A stretch of DNA of 64,000 bases from Metaphire vulgaris (Eukaryota; Annelida; Clitellata; Crassiclitellata; Megascolecidae), in the NCBI GenBank assembly GCA_018105865.1, contig CM030832.1:14674919-14738918 (forward strand), in the 5' to 3' direction. Both the position numbers and the translations under genes were made by a program. This document shows positions 38,859 to 51,022 of the stretch, in pieces; position 1 is the first letter of the stretch, and each line of letters starts with the position of its first letter. The notes under the pieces were generated by a model. The model searched no databases and was not told the origin of the DNA. It was given only the letters and a program-made list of their open reading frames with translations.

Positions 38859-39077
38859 TATCGTCACTCGATTCTCAAGTTCTGTCGTCTAAATCATTAA
38901 ATCTTAAGACTTTTGTAAGCTTTAATATCGAAAATTATTAATAAATCAATCGACAACTCATGCAGAACGCGAAGTCGCAAAACATCAATAAACAGTAAAA
39001 CCACGGTGGTGGAATCACGTGACCTCGAGGAACCACCATAGAATCATCGTCAAATTATTTTCTATGGGAACCCAGTC

Positions 39078-40078
39078 TAGTGCTGTTAAGTTAACCGAAC
39101 CGAACCGAAACCGCGGTTTTTCGGTCAAAAGAACGAAGAAACCGCGGTTTTGACATGCAAATTGGACGACCGTTAACGCTAACCCTAACCTAGACGTTAA
39201 AGTAACCCATGATCTCTTTTTTCAATGCATTTAATGCATTTTGAATGCAGTTCAATCAATGCACAGCTTTTAAACGCTAAAATAACGAGTGTTGTTCTTC
39301 TGTCATGTCTGTGTCTCTATGATGAGTCAGAGTCTGACGTCATTATTGAAATCAGTAAAAACAATTTTTAAATGGCTGCATTAGTAGTGTCGCGCAGTGC
39401 CAGTTTAGTGTGGAATGCTAATTAGCTCCGGACACCTTCAAAATTGAGGTAGACACCCCCACCCCCAAATCCACAATCCTAGAAATATCCCTGAGGCTAA
39501 CGGAGCGGGTTCAAGCCCTGTTAGTGCCCCTAGTCACCCTAGTGGCTTTCACACGTGCAGTAATGCCTTCTAAGCCACTTTAAAATTAGTTTAAATCATG
39601 ACGAGTTTAAAATTAGGCCCATTGGCAATTTCATCAACTGAAAAGAGGTGACTTAAATAAAGGGGCCGTCCATAAATGACGTCACGCGAATTTGTCACTT
39701 TTTTACCCCCCCTTTACGTCACGCAACGTCAAGCAACGTCGGACCCCCTAAAATATGACGTCACAACGGGACGACCTCCCATTTTCAAAAATCGCGTAAC
39801 GTCATTTTATTTTTTATTTCTTATTAAAGTCCTCAAAAAGGTCATTCTTGGAAAAACCCTGACAAGCAAAAAAAGAGGTCATAATTGTATCATTTTTCCT
39901 CTCCAAAATGAAAGCAAAAAGAGGTCATAGGGTTAGGTTAACCTATCGCTAACCCTAGGTTACAAGTTAACCCTAACCCTAAAGGTTAAAAACCGAACTG
40001 AACTGAAACCGCGGTTTTTCGGTCCAAACCGAACCGAAACCGACCGAGACTGCTCGAGGTGAAACTGTAATAGCACTA
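39078..40078. mobile_element. Composite hAT-like element with nested insertions
   Basis: Left end TAGTGCTGTTAAGTTAACC, right end GTAATAGCACTA. Both ends carry GAACCGAAACCGCGG followed by TTTTTCGGT blocks. Inside are a SINE S1 fragment (39490-39600) and a GGGGCCGTCCATAAATGACG Harbinger-like end at 39661 with the CTGACAAGCAAAAAAAGAGG motif. No clear duplication of flanks was found. A fragment with the same GAAACTGCGGTTTTT block is at about 11409-11500. Confidence 0.55.
39490..39600 (+). mobile_element. tRNA-derived SINE S1, 5'-truncated
   Basis: Begins within GGCTAACGGAGCGGGTTC and keeps the B-box and the tail GTGGCTTTCACACGTGC. Confidence 0.7.
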
Positions 40079-40137
40079 CTTAATAAACAGAGACCGACGA
40101 CCGTAGACGTAAAGTACATGATAATAATGATGATAGT

Positions 40138-40331
40138 CAGTGGCGGCTCCACCGAGGGGGGCAGGGGAGGCCCGTGCCCCCTATTGAGTGCCTGCCTCCA
40201 GTGGCCTCCTGTTGGGACCCTTTACTTAATGCTACATAGATTAAACAACAAATGGACCGAATGGTTGGCCCCCATGATTAGAAGTTGCCACCCCAACGCC
40301 CCCCACTTGCCAAATCCTAGAGTCGCCACTG
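40138..40331. mobile_element. hAT MITE (194 bp)
   Basis: Ends CAGTGGCGGCTCC and GAGTCGCCACTG; flanks ATGATAGT and ATGATAAT agree at 7 of 8. It inserted at the border of a GAT-rich microsatellite. Confidence 0.75.
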
Positions 40332-40942
<611 letters not shown>

Positions 40943-41039
40943 TATTATGGTCTTGCTGTGTAGGCCTACTCTAATTCTTTGCTGTCTAGACCTATATCTC
41001 TACAGGACCAGTACCTACTAGGAATAGTATCCTATAGTG

Positions 41040-41405
41040 GGCCTGACATGTTTAGGAGGTTTAAGCCCCATTTTAAAATCATTTGCACAGTTACACTATA
41101 GTAGCCTAGCTATCACTATCTTCTTATTCAAATCGCTTCATCTATCCACCACTCTAGCACAAAAATGTTGTTTCTATCATCCAACCCATTCCTTAAACAG
41201 TTTTAGGCCTATATATGTTATGTCATCGGGTTCCATATTACGCTGTTTTTTTGCAACAAAAATGCCTTCCTGCTGGAACGTCCACTTTGCTTTTAGTATT
41301 TTGTATGTCTCAATTAAATCTCCACTCGCTATCCATTTTTCCTAAGTTGTCAAGCTACAGCGTTTTAGCCTTTCTTCATAGGTTAATCTCTGCATGATGC
41401 CATTT
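41040..41405 (-). mobile_element. LINE reverse transcriptase C-terminal fragment
   Basis: Minus strand gives MQRLTYEERLKRCSLTT, then GDLIETYKILKAKWTFQQE and an LFKEWVG...KQHF segment. It is the same family as the plus-strand copy at 16840-17395. Frameshifts and stops are present. Confidence 0.75.
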
Positions 41406-41559
41406 GATCATCTTTGTTGTTCCTGTGTTGTAGGCCTACGCTCTTTCTAAAGCTGTATTTCTTTCTTCTGGAATGGACACCATGCTTGAACGCAATATTA
41501 TATTCCAGTGGCGTCAATCTGTAGTAAAAGTTGTGAGGGTCCACCCGCGTTGTTGTGCC

Positions 41560-41605
41560 TAACCCTAACCTTAACCCTAACATTAACCATATAACCCTAA
41601 CCCTT
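41560..41605. repeat. Interstitial telomere-like repeats
   Basis: AACCCTAACCTTAACCCTAA and TAACCCTAACCC units with small errors. Similar short runs occur at about 39177 and 39935-39985. Confidence 0.7.
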
Positions 41606-41637
41606 TTAGCATAGTTTCTACAGTGTACAGAGAAAGA

Positions 41638-41790
41638 GGATGAGAAGAAGAAGAGGAGGAGGAAGAAGAAGAAGAGAAGGAGGAGGAGGAAGAAGAGAGA
41701 GGAAGATAATAAGATGATGAAGAGGAAGAGGAAGAGGAAAAGGAGGAGGAGGAAGAGGAAAAGGAGGAGGTGGAGGAGGAAGAAGAATAT
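41638..41790. repeat. Polypurine (GAA/GGA)n tract
   Basis: About 150 bp of almost only A and G on the plus strand. It creates an artificial Leu/Phe-rich frame on the minus strand. Such tracts can form triplex DNA. Confidence 0.9.
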
Positions 41791-41845
41791 AGTAGTCAAG
41801 ACTAGTACATTGTAACGTCAGGATGGAACTGTGGATACTCTAGGG

Positions 41846-43185
41846 CAGGGGTGCACAACCTTTTAAGGATGAAGGGCCACATTTTTCGGTTCCAAGACTC
41901 CGCGGGCCACATGCATTTTTTGTTATCACACAGAAGTGGTACGTTGACAGTAACCGTTAATAGCAATATTTAATATGGTTACGGATAAAATTTAATTCGA
42001 CAGGACTAATGGAATTAATAGAATTTCTGATGAATACAATCAACCCAGTAGAAACAAATGAAATTGGAATGATTGGTAATTTAAATGTAGAATTTCAGGT
42101 TAAGGTCTTGTTAATCAAAAAATACTATGACCATGTTCAATGATTAATTCATAACATTTTAAAAGTAAAGGTCAATCGCGTTTTAAAAAAATAGCCAATG
42201 GTGTTGTTAAGACTGAACGTCTTTAACAATTTTATTCATATTTTGTGGCAGTTCACTTGTTGCAACTTTCAAAACCGAGCACTCAACCCGAACCTTAGAA
42301 CATTCTTTTCAATTTCATTACAGAAAATGTTTCTTCACACAAATAAGTGTTTCCAAATTGAGAAATCTGCAACCTAAATTCTTAGGTTTTACTAATCTCT
42401 TGGGTCTTGGGGCAGAGACTTCTGTAAACTGTCAGTATCTCAGTATCCTTAAGAGCCGTTTTTAATTCGTCTGAACACTGGAGATCAAAGGCCTCAAGCA
42501 GAAACTGAGTACACATCACAAGAGAAATTGTGAGAAATCGGCTGTGAAATTAGGCTAATTAAATTCATTCAGCAATAGATCACATATACCACAGTATTCA
42601 GAAAAGTCGCATCGATGCTAAATCCGAAAAGTTAATAAGCAGACCGGAAAATGGACAAGATTTCCAGATCGTACCTGCGATTGAAACAATAGTAATTTAA
42701 ACTGAAAAGCTCGCCATTTTTGAAACATGTTGAAGATGAAGTGATTTTTTCCTTGAAGTCGTTGATTCATTGTATTCATGTGCACTATCATATCCGTGAG
42801 AAATGCAAGGTCAGTCAATAAATGCTTGCCATGAAAGAAATGCGTTTTCATACCCTTACTGTTAAGAAATTCACGAAATTCTGCTATCAGTTCAACAAAG
42901 CATTCTAAAATTCGTCCTCTGCTTAACCATCTCACAGCTGTGTAATATGGTATGTCATGGTAAGCTGCTTCAGTCTCTTCTATAAATAACTTGAATTGAT
43001 GGCGTCTTAGACCCTTGGAACGAATGACTTATTCTGTAGTGCTAATATGAAAGCAAGAAAACCTGCGGGGCCACTTTAAAGCCTTCGGGGGCCACTTTTC
43101 ATTGAAATCCTAGAAAAGTCCGCGGGCCACAAAAACTCGCCGGCGGGCCACTAGTGGCCCGCGGACCACGGGTTGTACACCCCTG
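41846..43185 (-). mobile_element. hAT transposon relic (1340 bp) with perfect duplication CTCTAGGG
   Basis: Ends CAGGGGTGCACAACC and GGTTGTACACCCCTG; CTCTAGGG on both sides. On the minus strand 42618-42935 reads RWLSRGRILECFVELIAEFR and LLTDLAFLTDMIVHMNTMNQ, typical of hAT transposases of the domesticated ZBED/FAM200-like kind (VRWLSRG..L.R...L, DLAFL.D...HLN.LN..LQG). The remainder is decayed. A shorter sibling lies at 45957-46706. Confidence 0.9.
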
Positions 43186-43202
43186 CTCTAGGGCCATACT
43201 GC

Positions 43203-43400
43203 AGTGGCGTAGCCAGGATTTCGGGAAGGAGTGTTGGTTCGATCGTGAGAATTTTTTTGTATTTTTCCTTTTTTAGGAGCTGACAAGCAAAAAAGGTCGT
43301 CACCGCACTTAGAAATTTTTCAATGGGCAGCCAGCCAGGGGGTTAACCCCAAAAATCGCGTCTGAAAATGAAAACTGTATGGAAAAGCATGTAAACATTT
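43203..43400. mobile_element. hAT-like fragment, CAGTGGCGTAGCC end
   Basis: Left end CAGTGGCGTAGCCAGGATTT and the internal motif CTGACAAGCAAAAAAGGTCG. The right end was not located. A related pair of ends is at 51023 and 51317. Confidence 0.5.
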
Positions 43401-43439
43401 TTCGTTAGCAGCCAAGGTACCTTACTAGGCCTATACCTT

Positions 43440-43610
43440 GCTCAGGGAAAACTGCGTCAGTCTTGCTCTTTTCCTCTGACTGATCTCTGGAATGGCCAGG
43501 ATCTTTTGCAGATAGATTTTTGAAGTAGGCCTACCATCGATCGATACCCTTGGATATTAGAACTGGTGCTATAGAAGTGTATAATAATTATTATTATTAT
43601 TATATACACG
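43440..43610 (+). mobile_element. LINE 3' end with (ATT)n tail
   Basis: CTGATCTCTGGAATGGCCAGG followed by GATCTTTTGCAG and an ATTATT tail. It matches the copy at 50070-50290 almost word for word. Confidence 0.65.
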
Positions 43611-43978
43611 AACACTGTCAATTTGAGTAATTTTAGACATATTTTTCAAAAATGCATAGGCGGAGAATTGGCTTGTCAAAATTAGCAGCAGTCGACGTAT
43701 CCTTAATTGCTTGATCTTGAATTGGTTCAGTCTAGAAATACTTTGAAGTTTGCATAGAAGTTTTCAAGCATCGTTTTCGACTAATTCCTTAGTTACATTC
43801 AATTTTGATCACTTTCACAACGCATGCCTGTTATAAGAATTTTAGTCTCATGCATGGTATCATGCGAACTTTTTAGGCACGTCTTCAGTCTTTGGTCAAC
43901 TAGGCCTCACCTCCTGGCTTATTGCACATTCATAAAATGATTTTCCCTCCTATGAAGTCAATAAATTAATATAACGCG

Positions 43979-44455
43979 CCCCCAAATGGGCCTGATGCCT
44001 GTTATAAATGACGGTATCGCGATTTTGTCTTCAGTCTTTTGTCCCTTAGAATAAAATCACCTTGTCGCACGTCGTCACATAAAAAAGTCAGACACGTCGT
44101 CACAAAAAGTCAGACCCCATCAAATATGACGTCAAAACACGTTAACCTCCGTCATCTTGTCTTTCCAATGTCAAAATTAATGTTTCGTTTGAAAATATTC
44201 ATTATAATAATTTATAGTTGAAACAATATTCAAAAACTTTTTCAAATTCTTTTTCAAAATGAAGTCAAATAATTATAAGTGTAAAATACGTTAAATGTTG
44301 CGGTAACATAGTATATATTGCGGTATTAATAACAATATTTAGTATTATGTGACGGGCACATTTCTGGAAACCTCCTCCCCCGTTGTCACACATCGTCACA
44401 AATGTTTGAATCCCCTCCCCCTAAATGCGTGACGTCATTTATGGATGGTCCATAA
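43979..44455. mobile_element. Decayed TIR element with GACGTCA-rich ends
   Basis: The right part CCCCTAAATGCGTGACGTC and ATTTATGGATGGTCC resembles inverted GGGGCCGTCCATAAATGACG at 39661. The left border is uncertain. Confidence 0.4.
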
Positions 44456-44901
44456 GATATTAAAAAAAGCGTTGAAGGTATCTGTATTTTTTCACAGTAG
44501 TCTTTTTATTTATTAAAATCCGCTGGATTTGGATTTTTGAGAATGTCACATTTTTAATTTCGATGAATCGGCCAACAAACACGCACAAAAGCTTCGGTAA
44601 CAGTACCAGACGACGACGTTCAAAACTCCAGTTGAAGTTGAACCGTACCCTGTAGGTAACAGGGATTTATCTAAACCCCAGCGGGGAGTTACGCCCCCCC
44701 GCGGTTTTTGACAGACACCCCTGCCCTTACACCCCCTGCCAGGGGTGGTGTTGACTATCACCCAAAAAGACATATGTTAAAAGTAGTATGAAGCTGCTGT
44801 GAAGGACAGTGGTGTTATGATGCAGCTGTTTCGTTCTGCGTATATTATATGCTCAAATCAGAAATTTCAGTTTGCAGATGACGCAAAACCACTAAAAATC
44901 A

Positions 44902-45008
<107 letters not shown>

Positions 45009-45277
45009 GGCCTATACGAAAAACAAGCCGTATAAGACTCAACACTGGACATTGACAACTCCGCAATTTTGGGACATCTCCTCCCTGAACGCAAATTCCT
45101 GGAAAAAGCTTGGTAGGGTATGTGGAAACAGACATTTCAGACACAACTCAGCGCCAGAATTTAACTTTGAAATCGAACATCTCTTCGACTGTGCAAATGT
45201 ATATAATTCAGTGTACATCTGGCAAACATTTTTCTGCCGTAGAAAGATCGAGTGTTCGTTATTTTACTCGTTTATTT

Positions 45278-48200
45278 TCAGACAACTCTGTGCTGCAGAG
45301 ACTCGTCGTAAGGTGGCGGCGGCGGGTTGCAGATGCAAGCAGTGATAGCAGAACGTGATGCGAACTCCGACTCCCTCCCTCTCCTTTCCCGTAGAGACGT
45401 CGTCGTCGTCGTCGTCGTCGTCTTCGGATTCAGTGAAATGCGTGGTACGACCGACGCACGTCGTGGTGCAGATTCCGTGGATAGGATATGACGTAATAAG
45501 AGCACCGCGATTGCGTGAGCGTGACGTCAGTGGAACGACGTCGGCGGCATCGACGGGGGAGGTGCAGACGGTTCGACGAAGGCGGTCCTGCCTCCTCCTC
45601 CTCCTCCTCCTCCTCCTCCTCCTCCTCCTCCTCCGCCGCCAGACGGGAAACACAGGAGACGGTGGGCGTAGGGGAGATGCCGGTCGACCGATTCTAAACA
45701 GGGAACGAGGGACGAATCGTATGGCAGCTGAGACACGGACAGCGGTCGGAACTGGTCGTCGTCGGCTGGTGGGCGGTGGCGGTTGACGGGCGTCGTGGTC
45801 GCCAGAGACCCCTCGTCCGTCGATCCGGTGGCACTCATTGAGCCGACGAATCTAACGTCCTCCTCGGTCGAGACGTTCCTCTGAGAAATAATTCGTTTCC
45901 TTTTCATTGACCCTGGCAGAAAGCAAATACGAATCTGCTGTCCACTCTCTATATATCAGGGATGCACAACCGGCGGCCCGCGGCCCAGATCCGGCCCGCC
46001 GACGTGTTCTCTGTCTGGCCATCGGAACAAATTAAAATAGCACAGAAAACTGGACCGAGAACAGTAATTCTGTTATAGAAATCATACATCAACTGATTGG
46101 GCTTATCAATTGGGCCAGTGGCGGTTCCAAGAACTCTTGGTGGGGGATGCAATGAATTTTTAGGAAGATCCCACCAATTGTCAAAGGAATTATACGTAAA
46201 CGGTTTAGAAGAATCTGTAGATTGAATTTATAAAATATAAACTATAATGTTCAGAATTGACAATGCACTAAAAGCCATTTTAGTCTGGCTGTACAAAGTC
46301 AGTGCAAACTGCAAAGTCGAGTCTTCTATTGCTGGAGCCTGGAAGCGAATTTGCCGATGACATTGTCTATGGATATGTCCTTGTCTTTGTGGATAGGCCT
46401 ATGCGTCAAGGCTAATCCGTTTAGACGATCTATCTTCAATTGAAGACGTATTTTGGTGGACCGGGGGGTGGGGGTGCATCCCCAGTCATCCCCAACGTGG
46501 AACCGCCCTGAATTGAAATACTACTATTCTATGTGTCAAACAGTTGTTCGTTGCAACATTTAGGCCCTATTAAAGTTAGTTTCGTTTTGAGTTGCAGATC
46601 TATGTAAAACATTGTAAATAATAGAACATCCATGTTTAGATTGTCGTCCTCGAATAATCTGAGAATGTTCAATTTGGCCCTTGGCCTAAAAGGGTTGTGC
46701 ACCCTGCTATAAACAGTATACTGTATATTGTCATAATATTGATAGTAGAAAACTCGATAGGCCTACTTCTGCATAAATAATTCGGATGGATCGATAAGGC
46801 ACGAGTTGAATGTTCTATAAGCAAACGTTTGTACATACAGTACATTTGCATAAGTTTGCACTGTATATATTATTAGTCTTCTCAGATCCGTTTTAAAGAC
46901 CCGGAGTAAATAAAATCTCGTAAATTTATATAGCGCTTTGGGAAATTGTACAGCAGTAGGCCAGTAGCTGCTTATTCTTATGCGCTTAATCTTTCTTGAA
47001 ATAGCTATAGACAAGGTGGTTTGTCGGTCGGGTAAAGGTCAGTGTATCGATGAGGCGGCGGGTCAGGCTGTTATTGCTATGGAGTAAATGCATTTTGGAA
47101 TAGGAAGGTTTCAAGTTTGATACCTAAAGGCTTGAGGAGATAGTGAGGGAATTAAAGGAAATGAGGATTCGGAGCTTGTTGTTTGAGTAAGCGATTAGAT
47201 AATTAGAGTCTAGACTAAAGAGGAATAGGCCTATAGCCTATAGGGAGGATGCAGATACATAACCAGTAGCAAATTTCTGTGTAATTATGTCTTGTAATAA
47301 ATTCATTCACTTCAATTTTTTGGTAATCAGGATTTTAATTAAGCGATACTCGTTACAATCTATCGCGTGCAAGAATGTCATATTCTGCAATACGTCGAGG
47401 AATTCGAAACCCGTTGTGATAATGGATCGGAATGAAACGGAAAGTTCGAGCTCGGTCGCATTTTACGGACTCAAGCGTCTAAACGATTCAGTATGATAAC
47501 GCTCCGATGCTATTGCTGCTTGTATTGCGCGTGGCGCAAGTGTCGTGTACCGGTCAGGACAGTGCACTAGTTCGGAGGTCACGGAGTTCGTAGAGACCGT
47601 CCGGGGAGTTCATCGTCGGTGGTCAGTCTGCCCATATTGCATGACGAGGGAAGTTATGACAGGCGTTAAATAAAACGCTGCGTTCGACCCCACACGGTCC
47701 GTCGACTTTCGATTAGAATGTCTTCTGTATTGTCAAATGGGAACAGCACGACGACGACGACGGCGGAGACCGAAACGATTCTATAGTCACACGTCTATTC
47801 TCCAATCGTGGCACTTCATGTTCGTGCTCGTCTAATTAAAACAAGCACCACACTCGGCGGAGAAAGTTTAAGTTTGCAAGTAACCGCTGGAATGCTGGAA
47901 TGCAAAGAGGTGCGGTTACCACGCCTCTTTGTTAGCATGGCGCTGATCGAGGGCGAAAGGACTTCGCGACCTCACTCTACAGTGTAATATTAGAACGGAG
48001 CCGATCGACATCTTGAGACTTATCCACCAGGAGCGTAGCGACGGGGGTATATCGGTATATATATATATATATATATAATATATATATATATACACTACCT
48101 TAAAATTAAAATTTTTCATGTGTTTTTTAAGATTTCCAAAGTTTTTAACGTAGTCCTAGTCCAGGTAGCCCTAGTTAACGTAATCCTATAGTCTGCTGTA

Positions 48201-48917
48201 TGCTGTATCGCTACTGTCTGTAACCGTCACAAAAGTATTATTAGACTTGTTGTAAGCGATATGTGGTGGTGGCTGATATATTAAATTCAGCGCCTGAGCC
48301 CTGATATGCGTTTAAGCATTCATAATATGGTAGCTTCGTTTCTACGACTACAAGTGATCATAGAGTCTACAATCAACCTACGAAACACGTGGCTTAACTA
48401 ATATTTTGATTCAGGTAACACGCGTGTCTGCGTTTATACCTGGGCAACCACACGAGAGGCATCCAGGAATGAAGCTGTTGAGACACCCTCGCCCAATGTT
48501 GCCGGCTTCGTTCATCTTTTGTTGTCGCTGACATCTCCCCCTCCTCCTCCTCTTCCGCCAGCAGCAACAGCAGACGACAGAGCAGAGGAGACAGCCGACG
48601 AAGACGATCGACAGAGGAACCAGAGTGGATGGAAGCAGAATCTCCAGCGGTGGAAGGTCGAACATCGCTCCATTCGTTCCAACTCCTCTGAACAGCGACA
48701 TTACTCGACAGTCCAATGAGTCCATTCATATAGGCCTACTGGCTCTTCAAAATGGCGTCGTGTTCAACAATCAACATAGAGACTAAGAAAGAATCTGAGA
48801 CGTTGTCTCAAAATTTGTTGTCTCAAAAATCGTTGTCTCAAAATCTGCACTTATTTCTCTTACAAATTAATGTTCGTGGTTCTGGTCAACATGATTAGTG
48901 CAAGCACTTATTATTAC

Positions 48918-49016
<99 letters not shown>

Positions 49017-49517
49017 CAGTAGTATTACATGGTTGTTAACGCACGTTAAGTCATTCACAAAGTGAAGAATCTTAAGTGCAGAGAAAGTCACGAATGAACA
49101 ATAATTTGTCCTATGTCGCTACGACAGTGGCTGTGGTAAGATTCGAACCTGCTACCACCGGTTTCGTGTCAAGAATCCTGCCACTAGGCTACTCCAAAAC
49201 GTCCCGTTAAAATTATGTAGGCTACCAAAAATCAACTTGCAGTACACGAATTCGAAATTCGACTGCTGGAGCCACTGCCACAAAACTACAAATTACGTAG
49301 GCCTATGTTCTTCAAATCTAAACTGGTGATCTGATCTGCAAATGAAATTAAAGTTTATCCAGTCTGTTAATTAATAAAGTCACAGTCCGACAATAATTGT
49401 CTGGCTGATTAGCGGTTTCACGATGCCTCCAGGCATTTATCATTTTCTCATTTTCTTATTATTTGAAGGCCCTACTCGTTTCTTCTGCACTCAAATCGCA
49501 AAATCTACTCGTTCGTC

Positions 49518-49588
<71 letters not shown>

Positions 49589-50889
49589 TAATAATAACAA
49601 ATCCTGCGTTCCTCTCTGTTCTCAGAGACAGAAGATGGCAGAGTGGATTACGCGCTGGAGCGGTAGGCTGTCGGAGCAGGTTCAAGGACTTCAAACCACG
49701 TTAGCGCTCCTAGTGGGTGGCTGTCACACAGGCAGCAATGCCTCCTATAGGCCACGATAAGTCAGTTCTTCAGCCGCCATTGAAATAATTATGTCGCTTG
49801 AATCGTTTCTTCGTCCCATTCCTTTACGACAGAATCTTCCAATGGCACCTCTTAAAGGACTTTCTTAGTCGCCAACAGCAGTAGTGATTTAGACCACTTC
49901 CTAGTTCCCTCATAAGACTGCTTAATAAATTTGATAATAATAAAATTAGCAATAACAGTTATATAATAATATAATAACTATCGATTATATAGGCATAATG
50001 CACTCGTATGACCTAGTACCAGTTCCTATATAGGCCTACCCTGATGAATCAATCGATAATAACCAAATCCATCCGCATAACATCAATCCAACACTGAAAT
50101 TGGTAACATTTCTGGGCCTAAAATCTGGAACTCTCTCCCTCCGGCTGTCAGATCTTCCAATTCATTGAGCATCTTTCAGACTTAAGAAGAAATATTCCTG
50201 ATCTCTGGAATGACCTGGATCTTTTGCGGATTGATTTTGAAGGCGATTGATACTTGGGATTAGAACTTTTTGCATAATTATTATTATCATTCCACAAGAA
50301 GAAATATTCCAAGGAAGAGATCGCAGTGGCAAGGCAACAGAATTTTTGCTATTTACAGAGGAAGCGATTTACTAACGGCAGAAGATGCGAACTGCTGTGG
50401 ACGTCCTGTTCAGAGGCGGATCTAGGGGGGAGAGTTAGTAGCCGTTTTTGTTCACATGTGGGACATTAGCTTATGTTTTGAATTTGAAACAGCAATGACT
50501 AGTTAAGATTTCTTCCCCTCTCCCAATCAAATTCCTAGCTACGCCGCTGATGATAATGTAGCTGATGATAATGATGATGGTGATTACGATGGCGATTATG
50601 ATGAGTGATGACGACGCCTAACATACCGTGTCACGATGATGTCATCTGCCTCCTGACACCGAAATCGGTTCCAGTCTTGGTGGTAGCGGCAGCACAGGAG
50701 TGTGTCCTGGATATGTCGACAGCAGCAGTATTCCACTGTCGGCAAGGTAGTTGGTGACGGAGCACAGGTGAGTAAACTCCGTGTATCGTTTTGCCAGACA
50801 TTCTCCGCTGCTTCTGAACGACTCCAAGCGACCTGCCATCGCTGCTTTGCGTCGTCAAAAGAAGACAAGATGAGACAAACGCACAACAT
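45278..50889 (-). CDS. Candidate Shisa-like cysteine-rich single-pass membrane protein (3 exons, tail uncertain)
   Basis: Three minus-strand segments join in phase: 50627-50889 (donor CACG|GTATGT), 48440-48687 (acceptor CTGTTCAG, donor CCCAG|GTATAA) and a 3' segment from 45912 (acceptor GCTTTCTGCCAG). The first holds an ATG at 50889 with a short hydrophobic start, then VWQNDTRSLLTCAPSP and EYCCCRHIQDTLLCCRYHQD followed by WNRFRC. The order C-P ... EYCC ... CC ... C resembles the Shisa domain. The second holds LVPLSIVFVGCLLCSVVCCC and WRKRRRRG, a membrane span with a cysteine and arginine border. The third is polar, enters a (GGA)n Gly run and stops at TGA 45527. The same frame, after that stop, continues to PPPPPYDESLQHRVV at 45278, a PPxY tail typical of Shisa. 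Either an indel, an unrecognised intron or an early stop separates them. N-terminal exons may be missing. Without a database match this remains a hypothesis. Confidence 0.45.
45403..45423. repeat. (CGT)n microsatellite
   Basis: GTCGTC units in GC-rich DNA within the 3' segment of the candidate Shisa-like gene. Confidence 0.9.
45592..45633. repeat. (CTC)n microsatellite
   Basis: Fourteen or so CTC units, read as poly-Gly, poly-Arg or poly-Glu on the minus strand. Length change here would shift the reading frame of the overlapping candidate exon. Confidence 0.9.
45957..46706. mobile_element. hAT-like element (750 bp) with nested MITE
   Basis: Ends CAGGGATGCACAACC and GGTTGTGCACCCTG; flanks CTATATAT and CTATAAAC agree at 6 of 8. 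It is related to 41846-43185 by its ends. It contains the nested element 46116-46510. It lies inside the second intron of the candidate Shisa-like gene. Confidence 0.7.
46116..46510. mobile_element. MITE with CAGTGGCGGTTCC ends, nested
   Basis: Ends CAGTGGCGGTTCCAAGAAC and CCAACGTGGAACCGCCCTG; flanks AATTGGGC and AATTGAAA. Same family as 53385-54066 and as the nests inside 17486-18375 and 28123-28982. Confidence 0.7.
46706..48439. other. Intron-like region without a recognised gene
   Basis: Contains a LINE-like word TTTATATAGCGCTTTGGG at about 46925, a (TA)n tract at 48057-48092, a GC-richer stretch 47500-47800, and at 47507 a short frame MLLLLVLRVAQVSC that looks like a signal peptide but leads nowhere I can follow. 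Confidence 0.5.
48907..49017. repeat. (ATT)n followed by (TAG)n microsatellite
   Basis: ATT units to about 48962 pass directly into TAG units to about 49017. The TAG part is the tail of the SINE on the minus strand. Confidence 0.95.
48975..49197 (-). mobile_element. tRNA-derived SINE with (CTA)n tail
   Basis: Minus strand reads TAGCCTAGTGGCAGGATTC (A-box region), GGTAGCAGGTTCGAATC (B-box), then a unique body and a CTA trinucleotide tail. It lies in the first intron of the candidate Shisa-like gene. Confidence 0.7.
49518..49597. repeat. (AAT)n microsatellite
   Basis: AAT array just upstream of a SINE S1 copy. Confidence 0.95.
49622..49770 (+). mobile_element. tRNA-derived SINE S1
   Basis: GATGGCAGAGTGGATTACG, then GCGCTGGAGCGGTAGGCTG, GGAGCAGGTTCAAGG and TGTCACACAGGCAGCAATG. 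A small internal duplication (TTCAAGGACTTCAA) disturbs the B-box. Confidence 0.75.
50070..50290 (+). mobile_element. LINE 3' end with (ATT)n tail
   Basis: IWNSLPPAV-like coding (ATCTGGAACTCTCTCCC), then CTGATCTCTGGAATGACC and GATCTTTTGCGGATTG and an ATTATT tail. Paralogue of 43440-43610. Confidence 0.7.
50411..50549. mobile_element. Short TIR element, CAGAGGCGGATCTAGG ends
   Basis: Left CAGAGGCGGATCTAGG, right CCTAGCTACGCCGCTG. Flanks do not match, so one end may be recombined. Confidence 0.5.
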
Positions 50890-51022
50890 TAGTGTCTGCA
50901 GCCGTCATTTGGAACACAGGTATAGGCCTACATCGGTGGTGGGTTCGACAATGGGTAAGTGTGAATGTCAAAAGTATAACACTGTAAATATTTTTAATGC
51001 CTATACAATACAATGTATACAC

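Noticed and set aside
45264..45653. Poly-Arg frame overlapping the candidate Shisa-like exon
   Set aside because: The Arg run is the (CTC)n repeat in another frame; the frame is not in phase with the splice acceptor at 45912.
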